Origin: Dehalobacterium formicoaceticum | GTDB taxonomy: Bacteria; Bacillota; Dehalobacteriia; Dehalobacteriales; Dehalobacteriaceae | Length of the DNA: 64,000 nt | Direction: 5' to 3' | Assembly: GCF_002224645.1 (NCBI RefSeq) | Contig: NZ_CP022121.1 | Span: 2,882,501-2,946,500, forward strand | Notes under the pieces: generated by a model | Database searches by the model: none | Told to the model about the DNA's origin: nothing | What the model saw: only the letters and a program-made list of their open reading frames with translations | Shown here: one piece after another, positions 7,467 to 17,200 of the stretch | How the letters are laid out: every line of letters begins with the position of its first letter | Numbering within the stretch: position 1 is the stretch's first letter | Translations under genes and position numbers: made by a program

Positions 7467-9440
7467 TTAAATTTTTTCCTTAATCACGCCTTTATGGAAT
7501 GCACTTAAGAGCATTTCCAGGTAATAGATCTGTTTTTTAAGATTCGAGCCAATATCGGTATCGGAGATCTTTTTCCGATCAACTACCTTTTCAACTACCC
7601 GGACTGTGGAGCGGATATCAATGCCATCATTCACAGCTTTTTCTACAGATTCAAAAGGTTCATGACTTGCTAGTAGAAGACCGTAAGAATTATAAATCAA
7701 GGTATATCCGGCGATTCCTGTTTCCTTTTGATAAGCTTTAGCAAAACCACCGTCAATCACCAAAAGCTTCCCGTTGGCTTTGATTGGATTTTCCCCTTTA
7801 CCCACTTTTACCGGGACATGTCCGTTGATAATATGTCCCGTCTCAGGATCCAATCCAAACTCCTCCAGAATCATCTTGGCAGTCTTTTCCTCATTTACCA
7901 ACAAATAATAAGGGGTATAGTTCTCTTTATGGGGTTTTTTGTCATCTACGAGATACCTTTCCAGGGTGGCCATCTTATCCTTGCCGAAGAGGGGGGAATC
8001 CTGATGGCACCATAGATACCAGAGAAAATCAGTAGAATTATTTTTCTTTTCTCTGCCAAAGTATGCTTCCCTGGCCATCTGCTCCATTTGATCCAGCAGT
8101 TCCTTACCGGTTTTTTCCAAACCCTTCAGTTTGATCTTTTTAAAGGTTCCATCCGGATTCATGGGAATGGAGGCATGAAATAACAGGTTGTTGTTATATC
8201 TCAGATAGATGCTCCCTTTGGCGAACATAAACCGAATATGTTTTTGCAGCTTTTCACTTTTTAGAAAAGAATATCTAAGCTTGTCGATCACTGATTTTTC
8301 TTCCGCCGTCAGCTTCCAGGGTTCTTTGGGGTCAATGGTGGGGAAGGTCCGGAGATTAAGTTTGTAGACATCGCTCCCAATGGTAATGGTATAGTCATCG
8401 TAGTTGATTTTATCCAAAAGCAACCGATCCTGCATTTCATATTCCGGATGGTTTAAAACCGTTTCGTGCTCCAGTTTGAATTGAATGATAGAGATCGCCT
8501 TATGCATTTTGGCAAGTAAATCTATGTCTGCATCAGGTACGATATCATCGGCGCTTAATTTCGGTTTAAATTTTTGGCAATTATCTCCCTGATAAGTGTT
8601 CATGGCAAAAGTGGCCAGAGGAAAGAGATTAATGCCATAGCCCTCTTCCAGGATATCCATGTTGGCATATCTAAGACTAATACGCAAGACGTTGGAAATA
8701 CAGGAGCGATCCCCTGCCGCTGCACCCATCCAGAGAATATCATGATTGCCCCATTGAATATCCGCAGAATGGTGATTTATTAAGGTATCCATAATAATAT
8801 GGGGTCCCGGCCCTCTGTCGTAAACATCGCCGATAATATGAAGATGATCCACTGTCAGTCTTTTGATTACTGCGGAGATCGCGATAATAAAATCATCCGC
8901 CCGATCCAATTCTACAATGGTTTGAATGATTTGATTGTAGTAATCTTTTTTATTAAAACGGTACTCATCCTCATGAAGCAGCTCTTCAATGATGTAGGCA
9001 AAATCCACCGGCAGTGCCTTGCGCACCTTGGAACGGGTATATTTTGATGAAGCATCCCTGCATACTTGAATCAACCGGTAAATGGAGATTTCATACCAGT
9101 CAGAAAGGTTCTCCTCTTGATCTTTCACCAGCTGAAGCTTTTCTTCGGGATAGTAGATCAGGGAGGCTAAGTCATTGATCTCATTTTGGGAAAGAAACTT
9201 ACCCAGGGTGTCAATAATTCTTCTTTTTACGACGCCGGATCCATTATTCATTACATGGTTAAAGGCTTCGTATTCTCCATGCAGATCCGTCAGAAAATGC
9301 TCCGTCCCTTTAGGAAGATTCAAAATGGATTTGAGATTGATCACCTCAGTGGCAGCCTTGGAGATGGTAGGAAATCTGCGAGACAATAGTTCAAGGTAAT
9401 CCTGTTCTGCAATCAGTTCTTTCACGTTGAATTGGTTCAT
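7467..9440 (-). CDS. fbp: class III fructose-1,6-bisphosphatase
   Basis: Mn-dependent phosphatase converting fructose-1,6-bisphosphate to fructose-6-phosphate in gluconeogenesis, 657 residues, the usual size of the Firmicutes class III (YydE/Fbp) family. The calcineurin-like metal site is present: DLHGEYEAF (D52, H54), GDVYDRGPG (D205, D208), GNHDI (N232, H233) and NGHVPVK late in the protein. VIDGGFAKAY precedes the C-terminal region. I start at the ATG at 9440, which has GGAGG 8 nt upstream; an in-frame ATG 15 nt further up overlaps the GGAGG. Transcribed alone. It pairs functionally with the class II aldolase at 1.1 kb. Confidence 0.97.
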   Translation of the reverse strand: MNQFNVKELIAEQDYLELLSRRFPTISKAATEVINLKSILNLPKGTEHFLTDLHGEYEAFNHVMNNGSGVVKRRIIDTLGKFLSQNEINDLASLIYYPEEKLQLVKDQEENLSDWYEISIYRLIQVCRDASSKYTRSKVRKALPVDFAYIIEELLHEDEYRFNKKDYYNQIIQTIVELDRADDFIIAISAVIKRLTVDHLHIIGDVYDRGPGPHIIMDTLINHHSADIQWGNHDILWMGAAAGDRSCISNVLRISLRYANMDILEEGYGINLFPLATFAMNTYQGDNCQKFKPKLSADDIVPDADIDLLAKMHKAISIIQFKLEHETVLNHPEYEMQDRLLLDKINYDDYTITIGSDVYKLNLRTFPTIDPKEPWKLTAEEKSVIDKLRYSFLKSEKLQKHIRFMFAKGSIYLRYNNNLLFHASIPMNPDGTFKKIKLKGLEKTGKELLDQMEQMAREAYFGREKKNNSTDFLWYLWCHQDSPLFGKDKMATLERYLVDDKKPHKENYTPYYLLVNEEKTAKMILEEFGLDPETGHIINGHVPVKVGKGENPIKANGKLLVIDGGFAKAYQKETGIAGYTLIYNSYGLLLASHEPFESVEKAVNDGIDIRSTVRVVEKVVDRKKISDTDIGSNLKKQIYYLEMLLSAFHKGVIKEKI

Positions 9441-9638
9441 ATTACAGCCCTCCATTAAAAAGCATGACTTATACCCGAAAACTGCCGGGTACTGCTCACA
9501 TCTTATTAAATATTCAACGATATTGCTTGATTTCCTTTAATATCCATCCATTATTTTTCGACAAAAATATCTTGGCATTCATCTGATGAAATAATCATCA
9601 TTATATTGCAACAACGGCTCTGTATACCTTATTTTTGA

Positions 9639-9672
9639 TAAGAACCATGGCTTAATAAACCATGGTTCTTAA
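9639..9672 (-). terminator. palindromic terminator after ilvE
   Basis: TAAGAACCATGG and CCATGGTTCTTA form a perfect 12-bp stem around a short loop, 6 bp past the ilvE stop. The T run on the minus side is weak, so it may also act as a simple palindrome. Confidence 0.6.
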
Positions 9673-9677
9673 AATAA

Positions 9678-10745
9678 CTATTTTATCTTTAATGTCCAAT
9701 TAAAGGGATCTTCTAAAACACCTGTCTGGATACCGGTAATCGTATCGTATATCCTGGTTGCTATTTCTCCGGTTTTTCCATCATTGATGGAAATGATTTT
9801 TCCTTGGTAATTGAGTTCACCAATGGGAGAAATGACAGCAGCAGTCCCGGTACCAAAAGCTTCCTCTAGTTTGCCCTGGGCATGAGCTTCATAAATTTCA
9901 TCAATACTGATCCTTCTTTCCTGAACAGGAATGCCCCAGTGCTTGAGCAGTTTTATGGTGGTATCACGGGTGATCCCGGCCAGAATGCTGCCCTCTAAGG
10001 CCGGAGTGATCACTTCACCGCCCACTTTGAAGAATACATTCATCGTACCAACTTCTTCAATGTATTTTTTTTCAATCCCATCCAGCCATAAAACCTGAGT
10101 ATAACCTCGTTCTTTGGCAACTTCCTGCGCCTTGATACTGGCTGCATAGTTCCCGGGAGTCTTGGTATATCCCAGACCTCCTTTTACAGCACGCACATAG
10201 TTATCTTCCACATAAATTTTTACCGGATCAATCCCTTCAGGATAATATGATCCCACCGGAGATAGTATCACCATAAAACTGTACGTATGGGAAGGTCTCA
10301 CACCTAAATGGGGATCCGTGGCGAAAACAAAAGGACGAATATAAAGGGAGGTGTTTTCACCCTCAGGAATCCAGTCCTGTTCCATTTCTACCAGCTTGCG
10401 AATCGCGGAAACAGCAAATTCTACATCAAGAGTAGGAATACAAAGACGCTCATTGGAGATATTCATGCGCTCCATGTTGGCATGAGGCCTGAAGAGCAAA
10501 ACGTGATGATCTTTAGTTTTGTATGCTTTTAAACCTTCAAATGTAGCCTGTCCATAGTGAACAACCATGACGGAAGGATCAAGTTCTAAAGGACCATAAG
10601 GGATGATCCGGGGGCTGTGCCATCCCCTTCCCTCTTTATAATCCATAACAAACATATGATCTGTAAAATAATTTCCGAAACCTAATTCGGACAGCTGAGG
10701 CTTTTCCTTAGGTTGTAGTGTTTTTTGAATCTTGATTTCATCCAT
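9678..10745 (-). CDS. ilvE: branched-chain amino acid aminotransferase
   Basis: PLP enzyme transferring the amino group between leucine, isoleucine or valine and 2-oxoglutarate, 355 residues, fold type IV. The PLP lysine is K195 in YTKTPGNYAAS, and EEVGTMNVFF near 231 and FGTGTAAVISPIG near 315 are the cofactor and substrate signatures. GQATFEGLKAY lies near 65. The length and KTPGNY/EVGTMN versions match the BCAT group shared by Gram-positive bacteria and eukaryotes (ilvE/BCAT2 type), rather than the E. coli ~310-residue type. ATG with AAGGAG 13 nt upstream, which is longer than usual. Single gene with its own terminator. The leader upstream contains an inverted repeat (10799-10952) rather than a recognisable T-box. 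Confidence 0.96.
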   Translation of the reverse strand: MDEIKIQKTLQPKEKPQLSELGFGNYFTDHMFVMDYKEGRGWHSPRIIPYGPLELDPSVMVVHYGQATFEGLKAYKTKDHHVLLFRPHANMERMNISNERLCIPTLDVEFAVSAIRKLVEMEQDWIPEGENTSLYIRPFVFATDPHLGVRPSHTYSFMVILSPVGSYYPEGIDPVKIYVEDNYVRAVKGGLGYTKTPGNYAASIKAQEVAKERGYTQVLWLDGIEKKYIEEVGTMNVFFKVGGEVITPALEGSILAGITRDTTIKLLKHWGIPVQERRISIDEIYEAHAQGKLEEAFGTGTAAVISPIGELNYQGKIISINDGKTGEIATRIYDTITGIQTGVLEDPFNWTLKIK

Positions 10746-10798
10746 GATAATATGGTCACTCCTTCTGCGACATCTATAATATTAACAGAATTCCCGGC

Positions 10799-10952
10799 AT
10801 CAGATAGTGTTTTAGTCCTTTTGATGCTAAGAAATCGTTGCCCAGCAACTTAGGATCCTTTACCCCCCAAGTCAATAAACTGGGATTAGGGACAATTAAT
10901 TACCCAATGATTTCTTGGTATCAAGTGGAGTTTTTATTCCATCTGATGCTTA
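10799..10952. repeat. inverted-repeat element upstream of ilvE
   Basis: GCATCAGATAGTG...GATGCTAAGAAATCG at 10799-10838 is repeated in inverted orientation at about 10911-10952 as GATTTCTTGGTATC...ATCTGATGC. The pair bounds about 70 bp of unrelated sequence. Each arm matches the hairpin repeat at 5374. The element could be a small non-autonomous mobile unit or a paired REP-like sequence. No coding sequence lies inside the 400-bp gap between ilvE and the Cys-rich gene. Confidence 0.5.
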
Positions 10953-11105
10953 GAATTAGTTATCGGATTAATTCTCTATTAATATATAATATCACATATA
11001 TCTCTTGATTTGTTTACTTTTTCATTACAAATTTAAAAAAGATGATAAAGGTAATCGATACCCATTCATCAACTTGAAGGACTGGCCGGATAAGATGAAA
11101 GAGAA

Positions 11106-11138
11106 AAGAGCAGGGCATATTTTGCTCCCTGCTCTTAC
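11106..11138 (-). terminator. terminator of aminotransferase operon
   Basis: AAGAGCAGGG and CCCTGCTCTT form a 10-bp stem followed by TTTTCTC on the minus strand, 11 bp past the Cys-rich gene. Confidence 0.8.
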
Positions 11139-11148
11139 TCTGTATAAA

Positions 11149-11490
11149 TTAATCATAAAACATGCTTCCCACTTCCGCAGCCTCTAGTTTCACGGCACAG
11201 TCGTTGCTGCACACAGGACGGCCGTTAATGCCACCCCATTTGTCCCAGAGATATTCCGCTGCATCAATGGTTTTTTTACAATAAGCGCATTTCTCCACCA
11301 TTTTAGGACGGTATGATCCGCAAACCTCCGGCATATAGGTCTCATTCCACTTATGTACTTTACCGCTTTTAATAATTTCCTCACGGAGAGTACAATCGAT
11401 CTCATATGGTTTAGAGACTTGATCCCAAGGAGAATTGTTATGATGAACTATAACGCCATTCATACAATTGAGACATGTTTTTCTACCCAA
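11149..11490 (-). CDS. small cysteine-rich protein, unknown
   Basis: Unrecognised 113-residue protein. It has ten cysteines including CLNC near the N-terminus, CAYC near residue 68 and two more near 93 and 97 (VCSNDC), a layout that suggests one or two zinc ribbons. The sequence YLWDKWGG...RPVCSNDCA resembles treble-clef zinc fingers. No signal peptide or membrane segment. The start is a TTG at 11490 with AAAGGA 8 nt upstream; the next ATG would remove the CLNC pair. It lies 25 bp after the aminotransferase gene and before a shared terminator, so the two are probably co-transcribed. Function unknown. Confidence 0.65.
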   Translation of the reverse strand: MGRKTCLNCMNGVIVHHNNSPWDQVSKPYEIDCTLREEIIKSGKVHKWNETYMPEVCGSYRPKMVEKCAYCKKTIDAAEYLWDKWGGINGRPVCSNDCAVKLEAAEVGSMFYD

Positions 11491-11515
11491 TTAAATCAGT
11501 CCTTTAAGACAATCC

Positions 11516-12907
11516 TTATTTACTGGCTTTTTCCAGAGCCACGCGAACAGCATCCACAATCCGATCCAGAATCGCTTCATCGGCAACTAAAGCCGGGGCA
11601 AAGGTTAAGGTGTTGTTCAAATTATTATGGAAGCTGCGGTTGGTGCGTCCGATGAGCACGCCCTCTGCCGTAACATCAGCCATGACTTTGCCCATTCTTG
11701 CTTCGTCTAATGGTTCCTTGGTTGCTTTATCCGCCACCAACTCAACTCCGGCAAATAAGCCTTTACCACGCACTTGACCTACTATCGGCAGATCAGCCAG
11801 TTCATTTAACCTGCCAATTAAATATTCACCCATTTTAGTACTGTTTTCAAGAAGATTCTCTTCTTCCATGATGTGCACGTTTTCCAAACCTGCTGCTAGG
11901 CTGCCGGTGCATCCGCCGTAGGTAGAGATATCTCTGAAGAAATCCATAGGCTTATCGGCATTTTCCAAGAAGGTATCAAACACTCCTTGTTTCGTTACTG
12001 TAGCCGACAAAGCAGCGTAAGCACTGGCCATTCCTTTGGCCATGGTCACCATATCCGGATCTACATCAAAATGCTGATAACCAAACCATTTACCGGTGCG
12101 GCCAAAACCATTAACTACTTCGTCCATAATCAGCAGGACATCATATTTTTGACAAATCTTTTGTACCATGGGATAGTATTCAGGGACCGGCATGATAATG
12201 CCGCCGCCGGCAGTGATAGGCTCAACGATATAAGCACCTACCGTATCCGGACCTTCTTTTAAAATCACATCTTCCAAAGCCTTAGCACAGTCGATATCAC
12301 AACCGGGATATTCTTTGCCAAAGGGGCAGCGATAACAGCAGGCATGGGGTACTTTTTCAAAGCCCGGTACAAACGGCCCATAATCTTCCCGACGTTGTTC
12401 CTGACCGGTGGCACTTAATGCAGCAATCGTGGTGCCATGGTAATCACGATCCCGATAGAGAATTTTGGTTTTATCTTTGCCGGGATATTTTTTTCGATTC
12501 CCTTGACGTACCATTTTAAAAGCTTTTTCGTTGGCTTCCGAACCGCTGTTGGAGAAATAAACCTTAGACATCCCTGGCATTTTAGAAATAATTTTGTCTG
12601 CTAACAGAATTGCGGGAATATTTCCGGCGGAGCCGGCATAATACGCCATAGTTTTTAATTGTTCATAAACCACCTTGGCAATAGATTCCCGGCCATAACC
12701 TACATTGACACACCATACGCCGCCGGAAGTAGCATCCACATACTCTTTGCCGCGGATGTCCTTGATAATCAAGCCATCCCCTTCCGTTATAATCATGGGA
12801 TCCTTAGATTCAAAGACCTTATGTTGTGTTAAATGATGCCAAAAGTGGTCTTTATCCATTTTGATCATTTCATCCGCATTAAAATTTTTAGGATCAAGGT
12901 TTACCAT
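11516..12907 (-). CDS. class III aminotransferase, taurine/omega-amino acid:pyruvate type
   Basis: PLP-dependent omega-aminotransferase, 463 residues. Visible are the phosphate-binding SNSGSEANEKAFKM near 119, RDRDYHGTT near 152, the Asp that holds the PLP nitrogen (D262 in MDEVVNGFGRTGKWF) and the PLP lysine K291 in MAKGMAS. An unusual cysteine cluster sits at 190-207 (ACCYRC, then Cys at 203 and 207), which might bind a metal. The overall pattern (DHFWHHLTQH, GGVWCVNVGYGR) is like taurine-pyruvate and beta-alanine-pyruvate aminotransferases. No sulfoacetaldehyde or taurine-transport gene is nearby, so the substrate stays open. ATG with GGGGGG 7 nt upstream. It heads a two-gene unit with the Cys-rich protein. 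Confidence 0.88.
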   Translation of the reverse strand: MVNLDPKNFNADEMIKMDKDHFWHHLTQHKVFESKDPMIITEGDGLIIKDIRGKEYVDATSGGVWCVNVGYGRESIAKVVYEQLKTMAYYAGSAGNIPAILLADKIISKMPGMSKVYFSNSGSEANEKAFKMVRQGNRKKYPGKDKTKILYRDRDYHGTTIAALSATGQEQRREDYGPFVPGFEKVPHACCYRCPFGKEYPGCDIDCAKALEDVILKEGPDTVGAYIVEPITAGGGIIMPVPEYYPMVQKICQKYDVLLIMDEVVNGFGRTGKWFGYQHFDVDPDMVTMAKGMASAYAALSATVTKQGVFDTFLENADKPMDFFRDISTYGGCTGSLAAGLENVHIMEEENLLENSTKMGEYLIGRLNELADLPIVGQVRGKGLFAGVELVADKATKEPLDEARMGKVMADVTAEGVLIGRTNRSFHNNLNNTLTFAPALVADEAILDRIVDAVRVALEKASK

Positions 12908-13139
12908 TATAATTCCCCCCGTTTTTTATAATATTTAATGAAATAGGCATATCATTTTAATAGAATAATACTAATCGTCCTTCATATCAAATCCTTATAT
13001 CTTGTATCCTATTCTATCAAAAACAGGGGAAATTTTTATTATCAGATTGTTAATTCTTATGTCCGGTTTACCTTACACAATGTCTTATCAAAAAACAAAT
13101 AAAAAACAGGCTCTGTTATAAATGTGGGTCCAAAATAAT
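12908..13139. other. intergenic, no gene seen
   Basis: AT-rich upstream region of the aminotransferase. GGCTCTGTTATAAA at about 13109 resembles ends of some insertion sequences, but no partner end was found. Confidence 0.35.
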
Positions 13140-13610
13140 TCACCCATATAAAGCCCGGCAACCCGTGGTAACCCCCGGTTTCATCTCAGATTCAACAAAC
13201 TTTTCTTTTGTGACCTCAGATATGTATCCATAAACTGATCAGGACCATATAAATAAGTTATCATCTGATTGGATTAACTTGTTTACATTGATACTTTTAG
13301 GAACATTCATCCACAGATCTACACCATTGAATGTTCTGGTACGTAGCCTTAAATTTTTATTCCACCTGGCCATACCCATAAATTTGATTTCCTCTTGACC
13401 CTTAAACAAAAAGTAGCAAGATGATGACTCTTCAGCTAAACCCCCACCTTTCCATCATTCGGGGAGCATACTTGCATCAAAGTCCCTGCATATCGGCTCA
13501 TGGTCGTCTGCCTTATCCACCATAAGTCCATGGGATAATTGGATTTCAAACAGTTTTTCCCCTTGTGACAGGCTACTTAAGTCATTTAAGGAATTACAAG
13601 AATATGTCAC
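13140..13610 (-). pseudogene. degraded ORF of unknown family, two internal TGA codons
   Basis: A continuous 157-codon frame from GTG at 13610 to TGA at 13140 contains only two internal stops, both TGA (at about 13455 and 13239). The readable segments include LFEIQLSHGLMVDKADDHEP, then YFLFKGQEEIKFMGMARWNK and GVDLWMNVPKSINVNKL. I do not recognise the family. Frame length in this AT-rich context and the lack of TAA/TAG suggest a former gene with point mutations. It lies next to the hairpin cluster at 13613, within an accessory region. Confidence 0.45.
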
Positions 13611-13612
13611 GG

Positions 13613-13740
13613 TACCACCCGTTCAACGGGTGGCTTGATTTTAGCCCTATAAGGGCATAGTACCTGCTGCGCCTAAAGGCGCGGTTTCGCTAGCCTAGCC
13701 CTATTACCAGCTGCCACTAAAGGGGTTAATTTACCTTGTC
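13613..13740. repeat. cluster of short perfect hairpins
   Basis: Three adjacent perfect palindromes: ACCACCCGTTCAACGGGTGG (13614-13633), AGCCCTATAAGGGC (13643-13656) and GCGCCTAAAGGCGC (13669-13682), then GGTTTCGCTAGCC. Such hairpin strings are typical of the ends of IS200/IS605-type elements and their non-autonomous derivatives, but no transposase is present. The remainder to 13898 shows no gene. Confidence 0.5.
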
Positions 13741-13898
13741 TTCGATGATATCCGCTTCTCATCTCATCTAAGACAACAATTAAAGGGGGACATGGTACCT
13801 GTACCCGCGTCCCCTACTGAAGAGGTATTTTTGCATTACAGAAATTGAGATATTTAAATAGCCAAGCAAAATTGGGGATATGGTTAGCAAGCCCTAAT

Positions 13899-14249
13899 TC
13901 ATCCCTTTCTAATGGTTAAATTAATCACGTGTTGCTGATTTGAATTACGTATGTTATCTAGGTGTTCATGATACTCCTTATCTAACGTTTCGTATCTTGA
14001 AATTGCAATTAAAAACTTTCCCAATTCATACAATGCATTGTCTGTTCCAGCGATAGAAATATTAATTTTGCCATTCTTAACAAAATCATCTTTTGTTTCA
14101 TCAAAAATTTCATCTTCAGAAACATCAATTTTTAGTTCATCAGTAAATAACGGTTCTTTGACACCTCCGTTAAAAATACCTTTAAGTTCATCCTGTTTAC
14201 CAATAAAATAATTTAAATCTACTTCAATTGTTTCTGTAATTTTTTTCAT
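13899..14249 (-). CDS. putative immunity protein for the RHS toxin
   Basis: Small acidic protein of 116 residues without signal peptide or membrane segment. The C-terminal half (SIAGTDNALYELGKFLIAIS, then a His-rich EYHEHLDNI) resembles the general form of small immunity proteins found after polymorphic toxins, but I cannot assign a named family. It starts 22 bp after the toxin gene with GGAG 8 nt before ATG, which implies co-transcription. The role is inferred from position (toxin C-terminus, then a small cytosolic protein) rather than from a motif. Confidence 0.6.
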   Translation of the reverse strand: MKKITETIEVDLNYFIGKQDELKGIFNGGVKEPLFTDELKIDVSEDEIFDETKDDFVKNGKINISIAGTDNALYELGKFLIAISRYETLDKEYHEHLDNIRNSNQQHVINLTIRKG

Positions 14250-14271
14250 TTTTTTCGCTCCATGAAATATT

Positions 14272-17200
14272 TTATCTCATTTTATCTAAAAGATTAAAAG
14301 CCTTTTTTACCCATCTAATTATATCGGGATCATTTCCAATTGTTTTCGATAGATTTGTTAAATCATCAATTGAATTAACATAAATCTTTTGTGGTCCGCC
14401 TTTACCTTTAATTTGTATGTGAACATTACCAGTACTCTTACCTGTTGGCATCTCCATATCAACTCTAACTTTGTTACCCCTTATCTCCTTGTTACCCAAT
14501 GTTCGCGAATTTCCGCCAGTAAATCCATTATTATTAGCCATCCCAATTAACATTTTATTAAATGCTACATCAGAATTGTCTCCACCTTGCCCAGCTTTCC
14601 CACTAACACCTCCTAAAAATACGTCAAAAATCACAAATTCTGCAGTTTTGCTAGCACCTGTCTTAATTGGATGGTCAGCTGCGAATCTTATTTGGTCGGC
14701 CTCATATTCCATGGCAGTTTGAATTGCTACTTTTTCTGAATTAGTAATTATTCCCCTTTTATATGCTTTTTCAGCATCCCACCAAAAATCGCTATAAATT
14801 TTTATTGAATCTTGAACATCCTGGTGATATTTTCCGTCATCTGCCTTTTTAAAGCCTGTCGGATCACTATAATTAATAGGATCATTTTCACAATAGGTGT
14901 ACAGATTCAAACTCAATGGGTTTGTAATACTACCCTCGTAGGAATCCTCCGCTATAAACCGCCCAATACTCGGATCATAATACCTTGACCGGAGATAATA
15001 GTTCCCAGTCTCATCATCATAGTATTCCCCGGCATACCTTATCGGGTTTGATATTTGTTCAGTCTTATTCAGAATATTGCCCCATTCATCATAGGTATAA
15101 CTGTTTTTTATGTTACCGTTTTCATCTACTACTTGCACCACATCTCCGTGACCATTATATAAGTAATAGTAATATGTTCCATTTATCTTCCTTGCTAATG
15201 GCTGATGTCCCCATACATTTTGAGCTGTCACTTGGCCTGATGCATTGCCCTCGGCGATTACCCTTCCATTGTAATCACTGTAATATTGTACCGTTTCCGT
15301 TGGACCGGTCTTTTTACTTCGTATTCCCTCCGGTTTATACTCATAACTGTATGTCTTGGTCCCGGTAACAAAGGTGTCCTGCCTGTCAAATGGATCATAG
15401 GTAAATGTTCCCGTTATTTCATTTTCAAAGGGTAAATTTCCTGTTACAAACTCCCGATTCCCCCGGCTGTCATAACTATATTTGGTAAGACCATTGCTGT
15501 TCGTAATCTCTTCCAAGCGATTCAATTGATCATAATCATAGGTGACGGAGCTTCCGTTATTATTTGCCGTCACGATATTTCCATTATAATCATAGCTGTA
15601 ACTATAGCTGGAAATGACTGTGGTTCCTTTTTTATTTACGATTCCTGTTAATCTGTTAAGATCATCATAGGTAAAGTCAGTAGTTATCAAGGATCCGGGG
15701 TAAACTATTCTTTTAATCATGCCGTCGTTATAATACTGATAATCAAATACCTTGCCGTCAACGGTTACTTTATCCAGCCTGTTAAGGGTGTCATAATCAT
15801 AATCCGCCGCTAAAAGAAATGGGTCTGTGATCCGGGTGTTGCTCCCGTTATTGTCATATGCATATTGGGTAATGATATTGCCCGGCCGGCTTTCTTTTTT
15901 TAACCGTCCATTATCATAGTATTCATAGGATGTCGTTCCGCTGCTGTCAGTAACTGTTCTGATATTTGTAATATCATTGTAAGTATATACCATGCTTTCG
16001 CCGCTGCTGCTTTCACTTAAAATTCGGTTTCTGGAGTCATATGTATAAAAGGTTTCCCTGCCTGTTCGGTCAATTGCCTTTTCCAGGTTCCCCCCGTGAT
16101 CATAAATATAGTACTCCGTCTTTTGATTGGGGTCTGTTGCTGCAATCAGACGCCCTAATTCATCATAATATTTTCGGGCAAAAAATCCATCCGGATAAAT
16201 GATTTTTGTTATATTGTTTTGGTGATCGTATTCATATTTTGTAGATTCTCCCCGGGCATTTTTTACTTCCGTCATTCTGCCTAAGGAATCATAGAAATAT
16301 TCGGTTTGATTCAGATTTGGATCCTTAACATATTTTAAATTACCCATGTAGTCATAACTATAGTAATTATTCACCGCTATACTATTTAGCATTGATGTTT
16401 CCTGAGTTACATTCCCCAGCTTATCATGGTATTCAATTGTCAGATCCTGTTCCTCGTTAATAATTATTTTTTTTCGCTGAACATCATCATAAACAATTTC
16501 ACTATATGTAAGATCGGGGTTAATAATTTTAATGATCCGGTTAAAAATGTCATATTGATATTCATTTTTATTCCCTTTGCCGTCCTCCATCCAATCCCTT
16601 TGAAAGAATAGGTTATAATGATATTCATTTATGGTAACCCATGTCCCATTTTGCTTCTCCTGCTCTTTAATCAAATTACCAAGCCCATCATAGATATTCC
16701 TTTTTTGATAGCCATTTTCCATTGTCGCTGTAACAATATTAAGGACATCATCATAGACAAGAACCTGTTCTGTTGCATCAGGATTAATGATTGCAGTCAG
16801 CCTTCCAAGGTTATCATATTCATATTGAGTATGATTGTCTGCTCCATCCCAGTAATCCGATACTCTGCCTGTATTAAAATCATAATCATAATTTTCTTCA
16901 ATTGTTGCTTTATTTCCTTTATAATCTGTGGTTTCTACAGATATCCCGGTCAGGTATCCTTTATCATACGCCGGACTATAGGTATAATTCGTTATTATAT
17001 CTGTTCCGTCAGCTTTGGATGTCGTTTCTACAATAAGGTTCCCATTGTCATCATCGTAACCATAATCGGTTATGATTGACTCATCTGCACCATTTTGTAT
17101 TAGTATTTGCTTCTTTCGCTCCATATTACCGGTCTCATGGTCTATGGTAAACTCCGTTCTTTGTTCGGTTTCAGCGTCCATGAAGCTGGACATGCTGGTC

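Noticed and set aside
10746-11000. T-box or other riboswitch in front of ilvE
   Set aside because: No GGGTGGNACCGC-like sequence or known aptamer; the region is explained by the inverted repeat.
13105-13135. GGCTCTGTTATAAA as an insertion sequence end
   Set aside because: No matching inverted end, no target duplication and no transposase were found nearby.
16426-17079. Long antisense frames inside the RHS gene
   Set aside because: They mirror the codon periodicity of the YD repeats and lack start signals.
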